64,000 nucleotides of DNA from Streptomyces sp. LX-29 (GTDB lineage Bacteria; Actinomycetota; Actinomycetes; Streptomycetales; Streptomycetaceae), in NCBI RefSeq assembly GCF_029541745.1, contig NZ_CP089746.1, positions 2,294,001 to 2,358,000 of the forward strand, read 5' to 3'. A program made the translations under genes and the position numbers. Below the pieces are notes generated by a model. That model was not told the origin of the DNA. It ran no database searches and saw only the letters and a list, made by a program, of their open reading frames with translations. This document shows positions 41,058 through 50,621 of this stretch, piece after piece. Numbering within the stretch: the first letter of the stretch is position 1; every line of letters begins with the position of its first letter.

Positions 41058-43592
41058 GTGACCGCTCGACCGCCGTCCCCCAGCGACCCGTCCGACCAGG
41101 TCCCGCCCCCGCCCCCGGTGCTGCCCCCGCTGGCGGGGCCGTCCGGGCGGCCCGCGTCCCCCGCCGGCGTCCCGGCGACGTTCCTCCCCGACCGCCCGGA
41201 GGCGTCCGGGCCGAGCGGGGCGGGTCGCGGGCGGTCCTCGTACGACGCCCCGCCGACCCCCCGCGCGCAGCGGGCCGCGGAGCCCGGGGCGCGGCGGGAG
41301 GACGCGGCGGCGACCGACGTGCGCCGGGCGGTGACCGGGCGGCCGCCGCGGCCCGGCGAGGCCGTGGCCGAACCGGCGCCCACCGACGGCAGCCAGGGGG
41401 TGCGGCCGGCGCCACCGCTGGACGCCGGGGAGCGGGAGCGGCTGCTGGCCGGCGCGCACCACGACCCGCACGCCGTGCTGGGCGCGCACCTGGTGGGCGG
41501 CGGGGTCTGCTTCCGGGTGCTGCGCCCGTTCGCCCGGTCGGTCGTGATCAGCGCCAAGGGGCTGCGGGCGCGGCTGCGCTCGGAGGGCGACGGGCTGTTC
41601 TCCGGGGTGCTGCCGCTGCGCGAGATCCCCGACTACCGGCTGCTGGTGGCGTACGACGGCGACGAACTGGAGCTCCAGGACCCGTACCGCTTCCTGCCCG
41701 CCCTGGGCGAGGTGGACCTGCATCTGATCGGCGAGGGCCGGCACGAGCGGCTGTGGCAGGCGCTGGGGGCGCACCCCATGACGCACCAGCAGGTCACCGG
41801 GGTGCGCTTCACCGTCTGGGCACCGAACGCGCGTGGCGTGCGGGTGGTGGGCGACTTCAGCTACTGGAACGGCACCGCGTTCCCGATGCGGTCGCTGGGG
41901 CGCTGCGGGGTGTGGGAGCTCTTCCTCCCGGGGGTGGCCGAGGGGGCGCTGTACAAGTTCGAGATCGTCGGCCCCGACGGCAGCCGCACGCTGCGCGCCG
42001 ACCCGATGGCGCGGCGCACCGAGTGCCCGCCGGCGACCGCCTCGGTGGTGCACACCTCGTACCACCGCTGGCGCGACGAGGAGTGGATGGCGCGCCGGGC
42101 CGGGTTCCGCCCGCACGAGTCGCCCTTCTCGGTCTACGAGGTGCACCTGCCCTCCTGGCGGCCGGGGCTGACCTACCGCCAGCTGGCCGAGCAGCTGCCC
42201 GGCTATGTGAAGGACCTCGGCTTCACCCATGTGGAGTTCCTGCCGGTGGCCGAGCACCCGTTCGGCGGCTCCTGGGGCTACCAGGTCACGGGCTTCTACG
42301 CGCCGACCGCCCGGCTGGGCACTCCCGACGACTTCAAGTACCTCGTGGACGCGCTGCACCGGGCGGACATCGGGGTGCTGATCGACTGGGTGCCCGCGCA
42401 CTTCCCCCGGGACGACTGGGCGCTGGCCGCGTTCGACGGCACACCGCTGTACGAGCACGCCGACCCACGGCGCGCCGCGCACCCCGACTGGGGGACCCTG
42501 GTCTTCGACTACGGCCGCACCGAGGTGCGGAACTTCCTGGTCGCCAACGCGGTCTACTGGTGCGAGGAGTTCCACATCGACGGGCTGCGGGTGGACGCGG
42601 TCGCCTCGATGCTCTATCTGGACTACTCGCGCGAGGCGGGCGAGTGGACGCCGAACGAGCACGGTGGCCGCGAGGACCTGGACGCCGTCTCCTTCCTCCA
42701 GGAGATGAACGCCACGGTCTACCGGCGCTGCCCGGGCGTGGTGACCATCGCCGAGGAGTCCACGGCCTGGGACGGGGTGACCCGGGCCACCCACCACGTC
42801 GGCGCCAGCGGCTTCGGCGGCCTCGGCTTCGGGCTGAAGTGGAACATGGGCTGGATGCACGACTCGCTCGACTACATGACCCACGAGCCGGTGCACCGCA
42901 AGTACCACCACCACGAGATGACCTTCTCGATGGTCTACGCGTACAGCGAGAACTACGTGCTGCCGATCTCGCACGACGAGGTGGTGCACGGCAAGCGGGC
43001 GCTGGTCTCCAAGATGCCCGGGGACTGGTGGCAGCGGCGCGCGAACCACCGCGCCTACCTGGGCTTCATGTGGGCCCACCCGGGCAAGCAACTGCTCTTC
43101 ATGGGGCAGGAGTTCGCGCAGGGCGCCGAGTGGTCCGAGAGCCACGGCCCCGACTGGTGGCTGCTGGACCCCTCGTACTCCGCGGAGCCGGACCACCGGG
43201 GCGTGCGCGACCTGGTCCGCGAGCTCAACCACCACTACCTGGGCGAACCCGCGCTCTGGCAGCGGGACATCGTCCCCGAGGGCTTCCGCTGGATCGACGG
43301 CGACGCCGCCGACGACAACGTCTTCGCGTTCGTCCGCTTCGCCGCCGACGGCTCCCCGCTGATCGCCGTCAGCAACTTCTCCCCCGTGGTGCGCCACGAG
43401 TATCGCATCGGCGTCCCCGACGGGTTCCCGCTCTGGCGGGAGGTCCTCAACACCGACAGCCCCCGCTTCGGCGGCAGCGGCGTCGGCAACCCCGACCCCC
43501 TGAAGACGGACCCCACCCCCTGGCACGGCTGCCACAGCAGCATCCTGCCGGTGCTGCCGCCGCTGGCCACGGTGTGGCTGAAGCCGGTCTGA
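41058..43592 (+). CDS. glgB: 1,4-alpha-glucan branching enzyme
   Basis: An 844-residue GH13_9 enzyme introducing alpha-1,6 branches into the linear glucan made by GlgE. The first ~115 residues are Pro/Ala/Gly low-complexity, longer than usual. Then come two N-terminal CBM48-type domains ([35 protein letters not shown]) and the barrel. Nucleophile Asp513 is in [11 protein letters not shown], Glu566 in VTIAEEST, and the catalytic Asp in [15 protein letters not shown] at 41058 has AAGGAGG. It closes the glgE-treS-pep2-glgB set. Confidence 0.96.
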   Translation: MTARPPSPSDPSDQVPPPPPVLPPLAGPSGRPASPAGVPATFLPDRPEASGPSGAGRGRSSYDAPPTPRAQRAAEPGARREDAAATDVRRAVTGRPPRPGEAVAEPAPTDGSQGVRPAPPLDAGERERLLAGAHHDPHAVLGAHLVGGGVCFRVLRPFARSVVISAKGLRARLRSEGDGLFSGVLPLREIPDYRLLVAYDGDELELQDPYRFLPALGEVDLHLIGEGRHERLWQALGAHPMTHQQVTGVRFTVWAPNARGVRVVGDFSYWNGTAFPMRSLGRCGVWELFLPGVAEGALYKFEIVGPDGSRTLRADPMARRTECPPATASVVHTSYHRWRDEEWMARRAGFRPHESPFSVYEVHLPSWRPGLTYRQLAEQLPGYVKDLGFTHVEFLPVAEHPFGGSWGYQVTGFYAPTARLGTPDDFKYLVDALHRADIGVLIDWVPAHFPRDDWALAAFDGTPLYEHADPRRAAHPDWGTLVFDYGRTEVRNFLVANAVYWCEEFHIDGLRVDAVASMLYLDYSREAGEWTPNEHGGREDLDAVSFLQEMNATVYRRCPGVVTIAEESTAWDGVTRATHHVGASGFGGLGFGLKWNMGWMHDSLDYMTHEPVHRKYHHHEMTFSMVYAYSENYVLPISHDEVVHGKRALVSKMPGDWWQRRANHRAYLGFMWAHPGKQLLFMGQEFAQGAEWSESHGPDWWLLDPSYSAEPDHRGVRDLVRELNHHYLGEPALWQRDIVPEGFRWIDGDAADDNVFAFVRFAADGSPLIAVSNFSPVVRHEYRIGVPDGFPLWREVLNTDSPRFGGSGVGNPDPLKTDPTPWHGCHSSILPVLPPLATVWLKPV

Positions 43593-43807
43593 CCACGCCC
43601 GTGCCCGAGCGCGCGCGGTCGGACGGGCCGGGGCGCACGCGCGGCCCTGCGGCCGGCGCCCTGGGAGGTCCCGGACGCCGGTGACCTGGATGGCACCGCC
43701 TGGGTGGCCCGGTCCACGGGAGCGGCGCAGAGTGGATGGCTGTACGCCCCGCTCGGCCCCGGACCGGCCCTGAGACCGAGGACCGCCACACGACCAAGGA
43801 CCTCACG

Positions 43808-44584
43808 ATGACCACGACCCGCGCCGCCGACCGCGCCCGCCTCGGCCACAGGATCCGCCACGCCTCCCGGCACCCCGACCGTGTCGTGCCGTATCTGCGC
43901 AGGCTCGGCCGTGACTGGAGGCTGCGGCTCACCACCCGTGACCATGTGGCCTACTACCGTGCGGTGATGAAGGCGGACACCGCCAGAAGCCCTTCCGCCG
44001 CGGTCGGCAGCGCGACCGAGGAGCGGTGGCTCGCGCTCGGCGAGCTGCAGTTCGACTATCTGCTGCGGCACGGGCTCAGTCCGAAGGACCGGATGCTGGA
44101 GATCGGCTGCGGCAACCTGCGCGCGGGCTGGCGGTTCATCGACTATCTGCGCCCCGGGCACTACCACGGCATCGACATATCCCCCGAGATCCTCTTCGCG
44201 GCGGCCGACACCCTCGCCGAACGCGGCCTCCAGTCCAAGGTCCCCCACCTCACCCTCGTCCGCGATCTGCGGCTCTCCGCCCTGCCCGCCGGGTACTTCA
44301 CCGTGGTGCACGCGCACAGCGTGTTCTCACACTCCCCGATCGAGGTCGTCGACGAGTGCCTGCGCAACATCGCGCGGGTCATGGCCCCGCGCGCCTTCTT
44401 CGACTTCACCTTCAACCGCACCGAGGGCGAGCACCACCACGTGTTGCGGGAGGACTTCTACTACCGGGCCGACACGCTGACCGAACTCGCCGCCTCCCAC
44501 GGCCTCTGGGCCCGTGTCATGGAGGACTGGGAGCGGATGCCCCACAAGCAGTCCAAGATCCGCGTGCGCAGCGTCCGGAGGTGA
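43808..44584 (+). CDS. Class I SAM-dependent methyltransferase
   Basis: A 258-residue protein with a Rossmann methyltransferase fold. Motif I is MLEIGCGNLRAGWRF, followed by YHGIDISPEIL (acidic loop), FTVVHAHSVFSH and FFDFTFNRTEGEHHH. An N-terminal helical extension of ~85 basic residues precedes it. The ATG at 43808 has AAGGA nine bases upstream; an in-frame start at 43736 lacks one. The substrate is unknown. It is transcribed alone and ends at a bidirectional terminator. Confidence 0.85.
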   Translation: MTTTRAADRARLGHRIRHASRHPDRVVPYLRRLGRDWRLRLTTRDHVAYYRAVMKADTARSPSAAVGSATEERWLALGELQFDYLLRHGLSPKDRMLEIGCGNLRAGWRFIDYLRPGHYHGIDISPEILFAAADTLAERGLQSKVPHLTLVRDLRLSALPAGYFTVVHAHSVFSHSPIEVVDECLRNIARVMAPRAFFDFTFNRTEGEHHHVLREDFYYRADTLTELAASHGLWARVMEDWERMPHKQSKIRVRSVRR

Positions 44585-44617
44585 GTCGTCTGCGGTGCCC
44601 GCGCGGGAAGAGACGCA

Positions 44618-44655
44618 CGGCGGCCCTGCCTCGCCGATATGAGGCAGGGCCGCCG
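44618..44655. terminator. Bidirectional terminator between methyltransferase and dctA
   Basis: A perfect 15-bp stem (CGGCGGCCCTGCCTC / GAGGCAGGGCCGCCG) with an 8-base loop, between convergent genes. Confidence 0.9.
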
Positions 44656-44743
44656 CGTTGCCCCGGGGGGAGGGGCGTCTGAGGAGGCAACCCGGGGCGT
44701 CTGGGGGGACCGGAGTCGAGTCGCGGCTGTCGCCGCGGGAGCG

Positions 44744-46195
44744 TCAGACGGTCGCCGGTTCCTTGGCCGCCGCGCCGTTGGGGCCCTCGGTCCCGGCGGC
44801 GTCCGTGTCGGCCGCGTCCCGTGCCGACTCGGGGTCGGCCGGGACGCCGTGGCCGTCGTCCACCAGCGTCTTCTCGTCGAACGGCAGTCGGCCGGCCAGC
44901 ACCTCGGCCATCCGCTCCTTGTCGATCTCCTTGGTCCAGGTGCCGACGAGGACGGTCGCCACGGCGTTCCCGGCGAAGTTGGTGAGGGCGCGCGCCTCGC
45001 TCATGAAGCGGTCGATACCGACGATCAGTCCCACGCCGTCGACCAGCTCGGGGCGGTGCGACTGGAGGCCGCCGGCCAGCGTGGCCAGGCCCGCGCCGGT
45101 GACGCCGGCCGCGCCCTTGGACGCGATGATCATGAAGAGCAGCAGCGAGATCTGCTGGCCGACGGAGAGCGGGTCGCCCATCGCCTCGGCGACGAAGAGC
45201 GAGGCCATCGTCAGGTAGATCGCGGTGCCGTCGAGGTTGAAGGAGTAGCCGGTGGGCACCGTGATGCCGACGACCGGCTTGCTGACGCCGGCGTGCTCCA
45301 TCTTCGCGATCAGGCGCGGCAGCGCCGACTCGGACGAGGAGGTGGACAGGATCAGCAGGAACTCCCGCGCCAGGTACTTCAGCAGCAGGAACAGGTTCAC
45401 CCCGGCGACCAGGCGCAGGATCGTGCCGAGGACGACCACCACGAAGAGCAGACAGGTGATGTAGAAGCCGACCATGATGACGGCCAGGGACTTCAGCGCG
45501 TCCACGCCCGTCTCGCCGACCACCGCGGCGATCGCGCCGAAGGCGCCCACCGGGGCCGCCCACATGACCATGCCGAGCACCCGGAAGACCAGCCGCTGGA
45601 TGTGGCCGATGCCGCGCAGCACCGGCTCCCCGGTACGGCCCATCGCCTGCAGCGCGAAGCCGACGAGCAGCGCGACCAGCAGCGTCTGGAGCACCTCGCC
45701 CTCGGTGAAGGCGGAGACCAGCGTCTTGGGGATGATGCCGAGCAGGAAGTCGGCGGTGGACTCGTGGGCGCCGCTCGCCTGGGCCTCGCCGGCCTTGGCC
45801 GCCTCCTTGGTGAGGTGCAGCCCGCTGCCCGGCTCCAGGATGTTGCCGACGAGCAGACCGATCGCCAGGGCGACGGTGGACATCAGCAGGAAGTAGCCGA
45901 GCGCCAGGCCGCCGACGGCGCCCACCTTCGCGGCCTTGCGGACCGACCCCACGCCGAGCACGATCGTGCAGAAGATGATCGGCGAGATCATCATCTTGAT
46001 CAGATTGACGAAGCCGGCGCCGATCGGCTTGAGCTCCGCGGCCACGCCGGGCGCGGCGAAGCCCACCGCGATGCCGGCGACCACCGCGCCGATGACGGCG
46101 AGGTAGAGGTAGTGGGTGCGGTCCCGGCGGGCGGCCTCCGGCTGTCTTGCTCCCGGTTCCTGTCCGGCGTCCCGGGTCGAGGTCTGCGCGGCCAC
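44744..46195 (-). CDS. dctA: Dicarboxylate:cation symporter (DAACS family)
   Basis: A 483-residue glutamate/C4-dicarboxylate symporter. Typical parts are LYLAVIGAVVAGIAVGF, KMMISPIIFCTIVLGV, the serine-rich re-entrant loop STSSSESALPRLIAKME, and the substrate motif PTGYSFNLDGTAIYLTMA, then TNFAGNAVATVLV. The acidic/Ala tail is low complexity. It faces a CitA/DcuS-type sensor kinase across a 169-bp divergent region, so induction by extracellular C4-dicarboxylates is likely. The gene symbol reflects family and context. Confidence 0.9.
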   Translation of the reverse strand: MAAQTSTRDAGQEPGARQPEAARRDRTHYLYLAVIGAVVAGIAVGFAAPGVAAELKPIGAGFVNLIKMMISPIIFCTIVLGVGSVRKAAKVGAVGGLALGYFLLMSTVALAIGLLVGNILEPGSGLHLTKEAAKAGEAQASGAHESTADFLLGIIPKTLVSAFTEGEVLQTLLVALLVGFALQAMGRTGEPVLRGIGHIQRLVFRVLGMVMWAAPVGAFGAIAAVVGETGVDALKSLAVIMVGFYITCLLFVVVVLGTILRLVAGVNLFLLLKYLAREFLLILSTSSSESALPRLIAKMEHAGVSKPVVGITVPTGYSFNLDGTAIYLTMASLFVAEAMGDPLSVGQQISLLLFMIIASKGAAGVTGAGLATLAGGLQSHRPELVDGVGLIVGIDRFMSEARALTNFAGNAVATVLVGTWTKEIDKERMAEVLAGRLPFDEKTLVDDGHGVPADPESARDAADTDAAGTEGPNGAAAKEPATV

Positions 46196-46301
46196 GGCTG
46201 CCTCCTTCTGTACTGGCTCGTCCTGGCGGTGTACGTGGTCGTCCGGGTGGGGTCACGTGCGGCTCACGTCCTGGACGGTCCCGGTGACTATGCACCAGGC
46301 T

Positions 46302-46315
46302 GTGACGGCGGTCAC
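46302..46315. promoter_or_regulatory. Candidate operator between dctA and the sensor kinase gene
   Basis: Palindrome GTGACGGCGGTCAC (5-bp arms, 4-base centre). A pair of TCACGT repeats lies nearby (about 46256 and 46264). Either could be the binding site of the adjacent response regulator; the evidence is only position and symmetry. Confidence 0.3.
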
Positions 46316-46364
46316 CCTTCCGTACATTTCGTTCACGCCGGGCGGCGCGGGCACACTGAGCGCT

Positions 46365-48089
46365 ATGCGCGTCCCCCGTCCCCGGAGCCTGGCCGGCCAG
46401 CTCTTCGCCATGCAGGTGGTGCTGGTCGCGGTCGTGGTCGCCGGCTGCGCGGTCTTCGCGTACCTCACCGACCGGAACCAGGCCGAGGCCGCCGCGCGCC
46501 GCCAGGCCACGGCCGCGGCGACCGCCGTGGCCGCCTCCCCCGCGGTCGTCGCCGCCGTGCAGTCGGCCTACCCGACCGCCACGCTCCAGCCGTACGCGGA
46601 GCGGGTGCGCCGGAACACCGACGTCACCTTCGTCACGATCATGAACACCCGGGGCGTCCGCTGGACCCACCCCGACCCGGCCCGTATCGGCGAGAACTTC
46701 CTCGGCCACATCGGGCCCGCGCTGCGCGGCCGCACCTTCTCCGAGACGTACACCGGCACCCTGGGTCCCTCGGTGCGGGTGGTCACCCCGGTCCGCGACC
46801 ACGGGCGGATCGTCGCCCTGGTCAGCGCGGGCATAACGGTCGAGGAGATCAGCCACCAGGCGCGCGGCCAGCTGCTCGCCCTGCTGGCCGTCGCGCTCGC
46901 CGCGCTGGCCCTCGGCGGCCTGGGCACCTACGTCGTCAACGCCCGGCTGCGCCGCCACACCCACGGCATGAACGCCACCGAGCTCAGCCGGTTGCACGAC
47001 TACCACGAGGCCGCGCTGCACGCCGTGCGCGAGGGGCTGCTGATGCTCGACGGGCAGCGGCGGATCGCCCTGGTCAACGACGGGGCGCAGGAGCTGCTGG
47101 GGCTGCCGCCGGACGCGGTCGGCCGGTACGTCAGCGAGCTGGGTCTGCCGGCGCGGCTCACCGGCGCCCTGCTGGCCGCCGAACCGCGCGTCGACGAGCT
47201 GCACCTCACCGCGGAGCGGGTGCTGGTGGTCAACACCTCCCCCGTCAGCGGCGGTGAGCGGCGCGGCACCGTGGTGACCCTGCGCGACCACACCGAGCTC
47301 CAGGCGCTCTCCGGCGAGCTGGACTCGGTGCGCGGCTTCGCCGAGGCGCTGCGCTCCCAGGCCCACGAGGCCGCCAACCGGCTGCACACCGTGGTCTCGC
47401 TGATCGAGCTGGGCCGGGCGGCCGAGGCGGTGGACTTCGCCACGGCCGAGCTGGAGCTGGCCCAGGCGCTCACCGACCAGGTGGTGGCGGCCGTCGCCGA
47501 ACCGGTGCTGGCCGCGCTGCTGCTGGGCAAGGCCGCGCAGGCCAACGAGCACGGCGTGGAGCTGGTGCTGGCCCCGGACAGCCGCATCGACGACGGCGTC
47601 CTGCCGGCCGGCCTGCCGGCCCGGGACCTGGTGACCATCCTCGGCAACCTCATCGACAACGCCATGGACGCGGCGATGGACACCGCGGCGGACCAGGCCC
47701 ACCGGCCGGCCGGCCGCGAGGGCGCGGCCGCGGACCCGAGCGCCCAGGCGAACGCGTGCGCTCCCGCGGACGCCGACGCTAACGCGGGTGCGGGGCACCG
47801 GGCCCGGGTCACGGTCACCGCCCGCGCGGCCGACGGCGAGCTGCTCCTGGCGGTCAGCGACACCGGCGCCGGGGTCGCCCCCGCCGACGCCGAGGAGATC
47901 TTCGAACGCGGCTGGAGCACCAAGGCCCCGCCCTCCGCCGGCCCCGCCGCCCCCGGCCGCGGGCTCGGCCTCGCCCTCGTCCGCCAGGCGGCCCGCCGCA
48001 ACGGCGGCACGGTGGAGGTCACCCCCGCCGGCCCCGCCGACGGCGCCCCCTGCGGGGCGACCTTCGCGGTCCGGCTGCCGCTGGTCTGA
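46365..48089 (+). CDS. Sensor histidine kinase, CitA/DcuS type
   Basis: A 574-residue membrane kinase sensing a small carboxylate. It has an N-terminal membrane helix, an extracellular Cache-like domain (TDVTFVTIMNTRGVRWTHPDP), a second helix, a PAS domain (REGLLMLDGQRRIALVND) and a SpoOB-type dimerisation helix with His334 in SQAHEAANRLHTV. The HATPase follows with LGNLIDNAMDAAMD and GRGLGLALV. An Ala-rich insertion splits the ATPase lid. No SD precedes the ATG, and CACACT seven bases upstream suggests a leaderless mRNA. Confidence 0.92.
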   Translation: MRVPRPRSLAGQLFAMQVVLVAVVVAGCAVFAYLTDRNQAEAAARRQATAAATAVAASPAVVAAVQSAYPTATLQPYAERVRRNTDVTFVTIMNTRGVRWTHPDPARIGENFLGHIGPALRGRTFSETYTGTLGPSVRVVTPVRDHGRIVALVSAGITVEEISHQARGQLLALLAVALAALALGGLGTYVVNARLRRHTHGMNATELSRLHDYHEAALHAVREGLLMLDGQRRIALVNDGAQELLGLPPDAVGRYVSELGLPARLTGALLAAEPRVDELHLTAERVLVVNTSPVSGGERRGTVVTLRDHTELQALSGELDSVRGFAEALRSQAHEAANRLHTVVSLIELGRAAEAVDFATAELELAQALTDQVVAAVAEPVLAALLLGKAAQANEHGVELVLAPDSRIDDGVLPAGLPARDLVTILGNLIDNAMDAAMDTAADQAHRPAGREGAAADPSAQANACAPADADANAGAGHRARVTVTARAADGELLLAVSDTGAGVAPADAEEIFERGWSTKAPPSAGPAAPGRGLGLALVRQAARRNGGTVEVTPAGPADGAPCGATFAVRLPLV

Positions 48090-48408
48090 CCCGGGCCGCC
48101 GGCTCCGGCGGGCGGGCGAGCCGCGGTCGCCGAGCCCCAGCAGCGGGTCCTCCGCCTCGACGGCCGCGACGAGCGTCTCCCGCGCCCGCCGCGCGGCGGA
48201 CCGCCGTCGCCGGCCGCCCGCGGGTGCCGTGGGTCCGGGGCCCCGTCGCCGGCCGCCCGCGCGTGCCCCGCGTCGGGCCCGCGGTCGGGGGACGTGCGCG
48301 GTCGCCGGTAGGCCCCGGCGCGTCGCTGGCGTATTCTCGGCCGCGCCGCGCCGTGGGGCGCCTCCAGGGGGCACCTCTCGGCGGGAGCCGGGGAGAAAGG
48401 ATCACACC
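48090..48408 (+). other. Gap between sensor kinase and response regulator genes
   Basis: The 319-bp separation is unusual for a two-component pair. It begins with a hairpin (CCGCCG / CGGCGG, about 48096-48111), contains a 25-bp direct repeat (48204-48228 and 48243-48267, CGTCGCCGGCCGCCCGCG with one mismatch just after), and then TATTCT near 48331, a possible -10 for the regulator gene. No gene was identified. Confidence 0.5.
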
Positions 48409-49110
48409 ATGAGCGCGCCGTACGCCATTCGCGTGCTCGTCGTCGAGGACGACCCGGTCGCCGCGGACGCGCACGCGCTGTACGTCTCCCGCGTGCCCGG
48501 GTTCACCGTCGCCGGCACCGTGCACTCCGGGAGCGGGGCGCGCCGCCATCTGGAGCGGCACCCGGTCGACCTGCTCCTGCTCGACCTGTACCTCCCCGAC
48601 GCCCACGGCCTCCAGCTGATCCGCTCGTTGCGCGCCGCGGGCCACACCGCCGACGTGATCGCGGTGACCTCGGCGCGGGACCTGGCCATGGTGCGGGAGG
48701 GCGTCTCGCTCGGGGTGGTGCAGTACGTCCTGAAGCCCTTCACCTTCGCCACGCTCCGGGACCGGCTGCTGCGCTACGCCGCGTTCCGCGCCACCGCGGG
48801 CGAGGCCAGCGGCCAGGACGAGGTGGACCGCGCCCTGGCGGCGCTGCGCGCGCCGCAACCCGCCGAGCTGCCCAAGGGGCTGACCCCGGCCACCCTGCGG
48901 GCGGTGACCGAGGCGCTGCGGGCCGCCGAGAACGGCATCTCGGCGACGGCCACGGCGGAGGCGGTCGGCATCTCCCGGATCACCGCCCGCCGCTATCTGG
49001 AACACCTGGTCGACACCCTGCGCGCCGAGCGCGCCCCGCAGTACGGCCAGGTCGGCCGCCCCGAGCTGGTCTACCGCTGGCTCAGCAAGGGCTCGCCCCC
49101 GGGGCGTTGA
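48409..49110 (+). CDS. Response regulator, CitB/DcuR type
   Basis: A 233-residue regulator. The receiver starts IRVLVVEDDPVAAD, the phospho-acceptor is Asp59 (LLLLDLYLPDAHG), with VTSARD and KPF completing the active site. The C-terminal domain is a helix-turn-helix (ATATAEAVGISRITARRYLEHL) of the DcuR group. The ATG at 48409 has GGGAGAAAGG upstream. It is the presumed partner of the preceding CitA-like kinase and activator of dctA. Confidence 0.92.
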   Translation: MSAPYAIRVLVVEDDPVAADAHALYVSRVPGFTVAGTVHSGSGARRHLERHPVDLLLLDLYLPDAHGLQLIRSLRAAGHTADVIAVTSARDLAMVREGVSLGVVQYVLKPFTFATLRDRLLRYAAFRATAGEASGQDEVDRALAALRAPQPAELPKGLTPATLRAVTEALRAAENGISATATAEAVGISRITARRYLEHLVDTLRAERAPQYGQVGRPELVYRWLSKGSPPGR

Positions 49111-49161
49111 CCACCCGGCCGCACGGCCGCCCTGGCCGCCCCGGCCGCCACGCCCGGCCCA

Positions 49162-49194
49162 TTGACCTCCACGGAAGGTAACCGTACGGTCACC
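49162..49194 (+). promoter_or_regulatory. Promoter with overlapping palindromic operator for sugar ABC importer
   Basis: TTGACC (49162-49167), 17 bases, TACGGT (49185-49190). An 18-bp near-perfect palindrome, GGTAACCGTACGGTCACC (49177-49194, one mismatched pair), covers the -10. Its location, 42 bp before the binding-protein start, is what a repressor operator would need. The repressor is not identified; no LacI or GntR gene lies adjacent. Confidence 0.65.
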
Positions 49195-49235
49195 GAGCAG
49201 CAGCCACCGAGGCGAGCAGCCAGGAGGTCGTGCCC

Positions 49236-50621
49236 GTGCGCCCCACCGCCACCCCCGCCCGAACCGCCGCGGTCGTCCTCGCCGCCCTCCTCGCCGCCGC
49301 CGGGCTCACCGCCTGCGGCGACGGCGCGGGCGGCGACCCGAACACCGTCAAGGTCGCCTACAACCGCTCGACCGACAACGCGGTGCGCCACAAGGACCGC
49401 TATCTCGCCGCGGTCAAGGAGGAGTTCGAGAAGGCCCACCCCGGCAAGAAGGTCAAGCTGATCCCGATCCAGGCGCCGGACAACGACTACGCCGCCAAGA
49501 TGCAGCAGATGATGCGGTCCTCGAAGACGGCCCCCGACGTGATCTACGAGGACGGCTTCCGGATCGGCTCCGACATCGAGGCGGGCTATCTGCGCCCGCT
49601 GGACGAGTACCTGACGACCTGGCGGGACTGGGACCGGTACGCCCCCGCCGCGCGAGAGGCGGCGCGCGGGGAGGACGGGAAGACGTACGGGGTGCCCGTC
49701 GGCACCGACACCCGCGGGCTGTGGTTCAACAAGGAGATCTTCGCCAGGGCCGGCCTGCCCGCCGACTGGCGGCCCCGGGACTGGGCCGAGGTGCTGGACG
49801 CGGCCCGCACCGTGAAGCGCCGGGTCCCCGGGGTCATCCCGCTCAACGTCTACACCGGCAAGGGACCGGGCGAGGCGGCCGTGATGCAGGGCTTCGAGAT
49901 GCTGCTGTACGGCACGGTCGACGGCCGGGGCGAGGACCCGCTGTACGACCGCGAGGCGAAGAAGTGGATCACCGGCAGCCGCGGTTTCCGCGACGCCCTC
50001 GGCTTCGTGCGGACCGTCTACGCGGAGAAGCTGGGCCCCGACGTCTCCGACGCCCTCGACCCGAACGTGAACACCAGCGTCTTCGGCGACTGGCTGCCGG
50101 ACGGCGAGCTCGCCATCGCCCTGGACGGCTCCTGGCTGGGCCAGAACTGGATCAGGACCGGCGGCAGGCCCTGGCCGCGGTGGTCGCGCGTCCTCGGCCA
50201 GGCGCCGATGCCCACCCAGGCCGGGCAGGCCCCGGGAAGGGTCAGCATGTCCGGCGGCTGGACCTGGGCGATCCCCGCCGAGTCCACCAAGCCCGCGCTG
50301 GCCTGGAAGTTCATCGAGACGCTCCAGACCAGGGAGAACGCCGCCGAGTGGAATGTGACCGACGCGCAGATCGCGGTCCGCCGGGACGTGGCGGAGGACC
50401 CGGGGTACCTGCGCTCCATGCCCGGCGTCGACTTCTTCACCGACCTGGTCGACGTCACCCGCTACCGCCCCGCGCTCCCGGTCTATCCGCAGGTCTCCGC
50501 GGCGATCGGGGAGGCGATGGAGGCGGTGACGACGGGCGACGCCTCCCCCCGGGAGGCCGCGAGGGCGTACGACGAGGAGCTCGCGTCCCTCACCGACGCC
50601 GTGGTGCGGCGGGACCGATGA
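49236..50621 (+). CDS. Sugar ABC importer substrate-binding lipoprotein
   Basis: A 461-residue family-1 solute-binding protein. It has a lipoprotein signal with GLTACGDG (lipobox Cys near residue 27), then VKVAYNRSTDN and DVIYEDGFRIG, features of maltose/multi-sugar binders. The GTG at 49236 is eight bases after AGGAGG; the GTG at 49230 is too close. The sugar is unknown. The next gene overlaps by four bases (ATGA). The ATPase gene is absent, so a shared ATPase such as MsiK is probably used. Confidence 0.92.
   Translation: MRPTATPARTAAVVLAALLAAAGLTACGDGAGGDPNTVKVAYNRSTDNAVRHKDRYLAAVKEEFEKAHPGKKVKLIPIQAPDNDYAAKMQQMMRSSKTAPDVIYEDGFRIGSDIEAGYLRPLDEYLTTWRDWDRYAPAAREAARGEDGKTYGVPVGTDTRGLWFNKEIFARAGLPADWRPRDWAEVLDAARTVKRRVPGVIPLNVYTGKGPGEAAVMQGFEMLLYGTVDGRGEDPLYDREAKKWITGSRGFRDALGFVRTVYAEKLGPDVSDALDPNVNTSVFGDWLPDGELAIALDGSWLGQNWIRTGGRPWPRWSRVLGQAPMPTQAGQAPGRVSMSGGWTWAIPAESTKPALAWKFIETLQTRENAAEWNVTDAQIAVRRDVAEDPGYLRSMPGVDFFTDLVDVTRYRPALPVYPQVSAAIGEAMEAVTTGDASPREAARAYDEELASLTDAVVRRDR

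Noticed and set aside
48096..48374. Possible small gene on the minus strand between kinase and regulator
   Set aside because: A short protein-like stretch is visible but there is no start signal, and the frame is part of a long GC-driven open frame antisense to the kinase.
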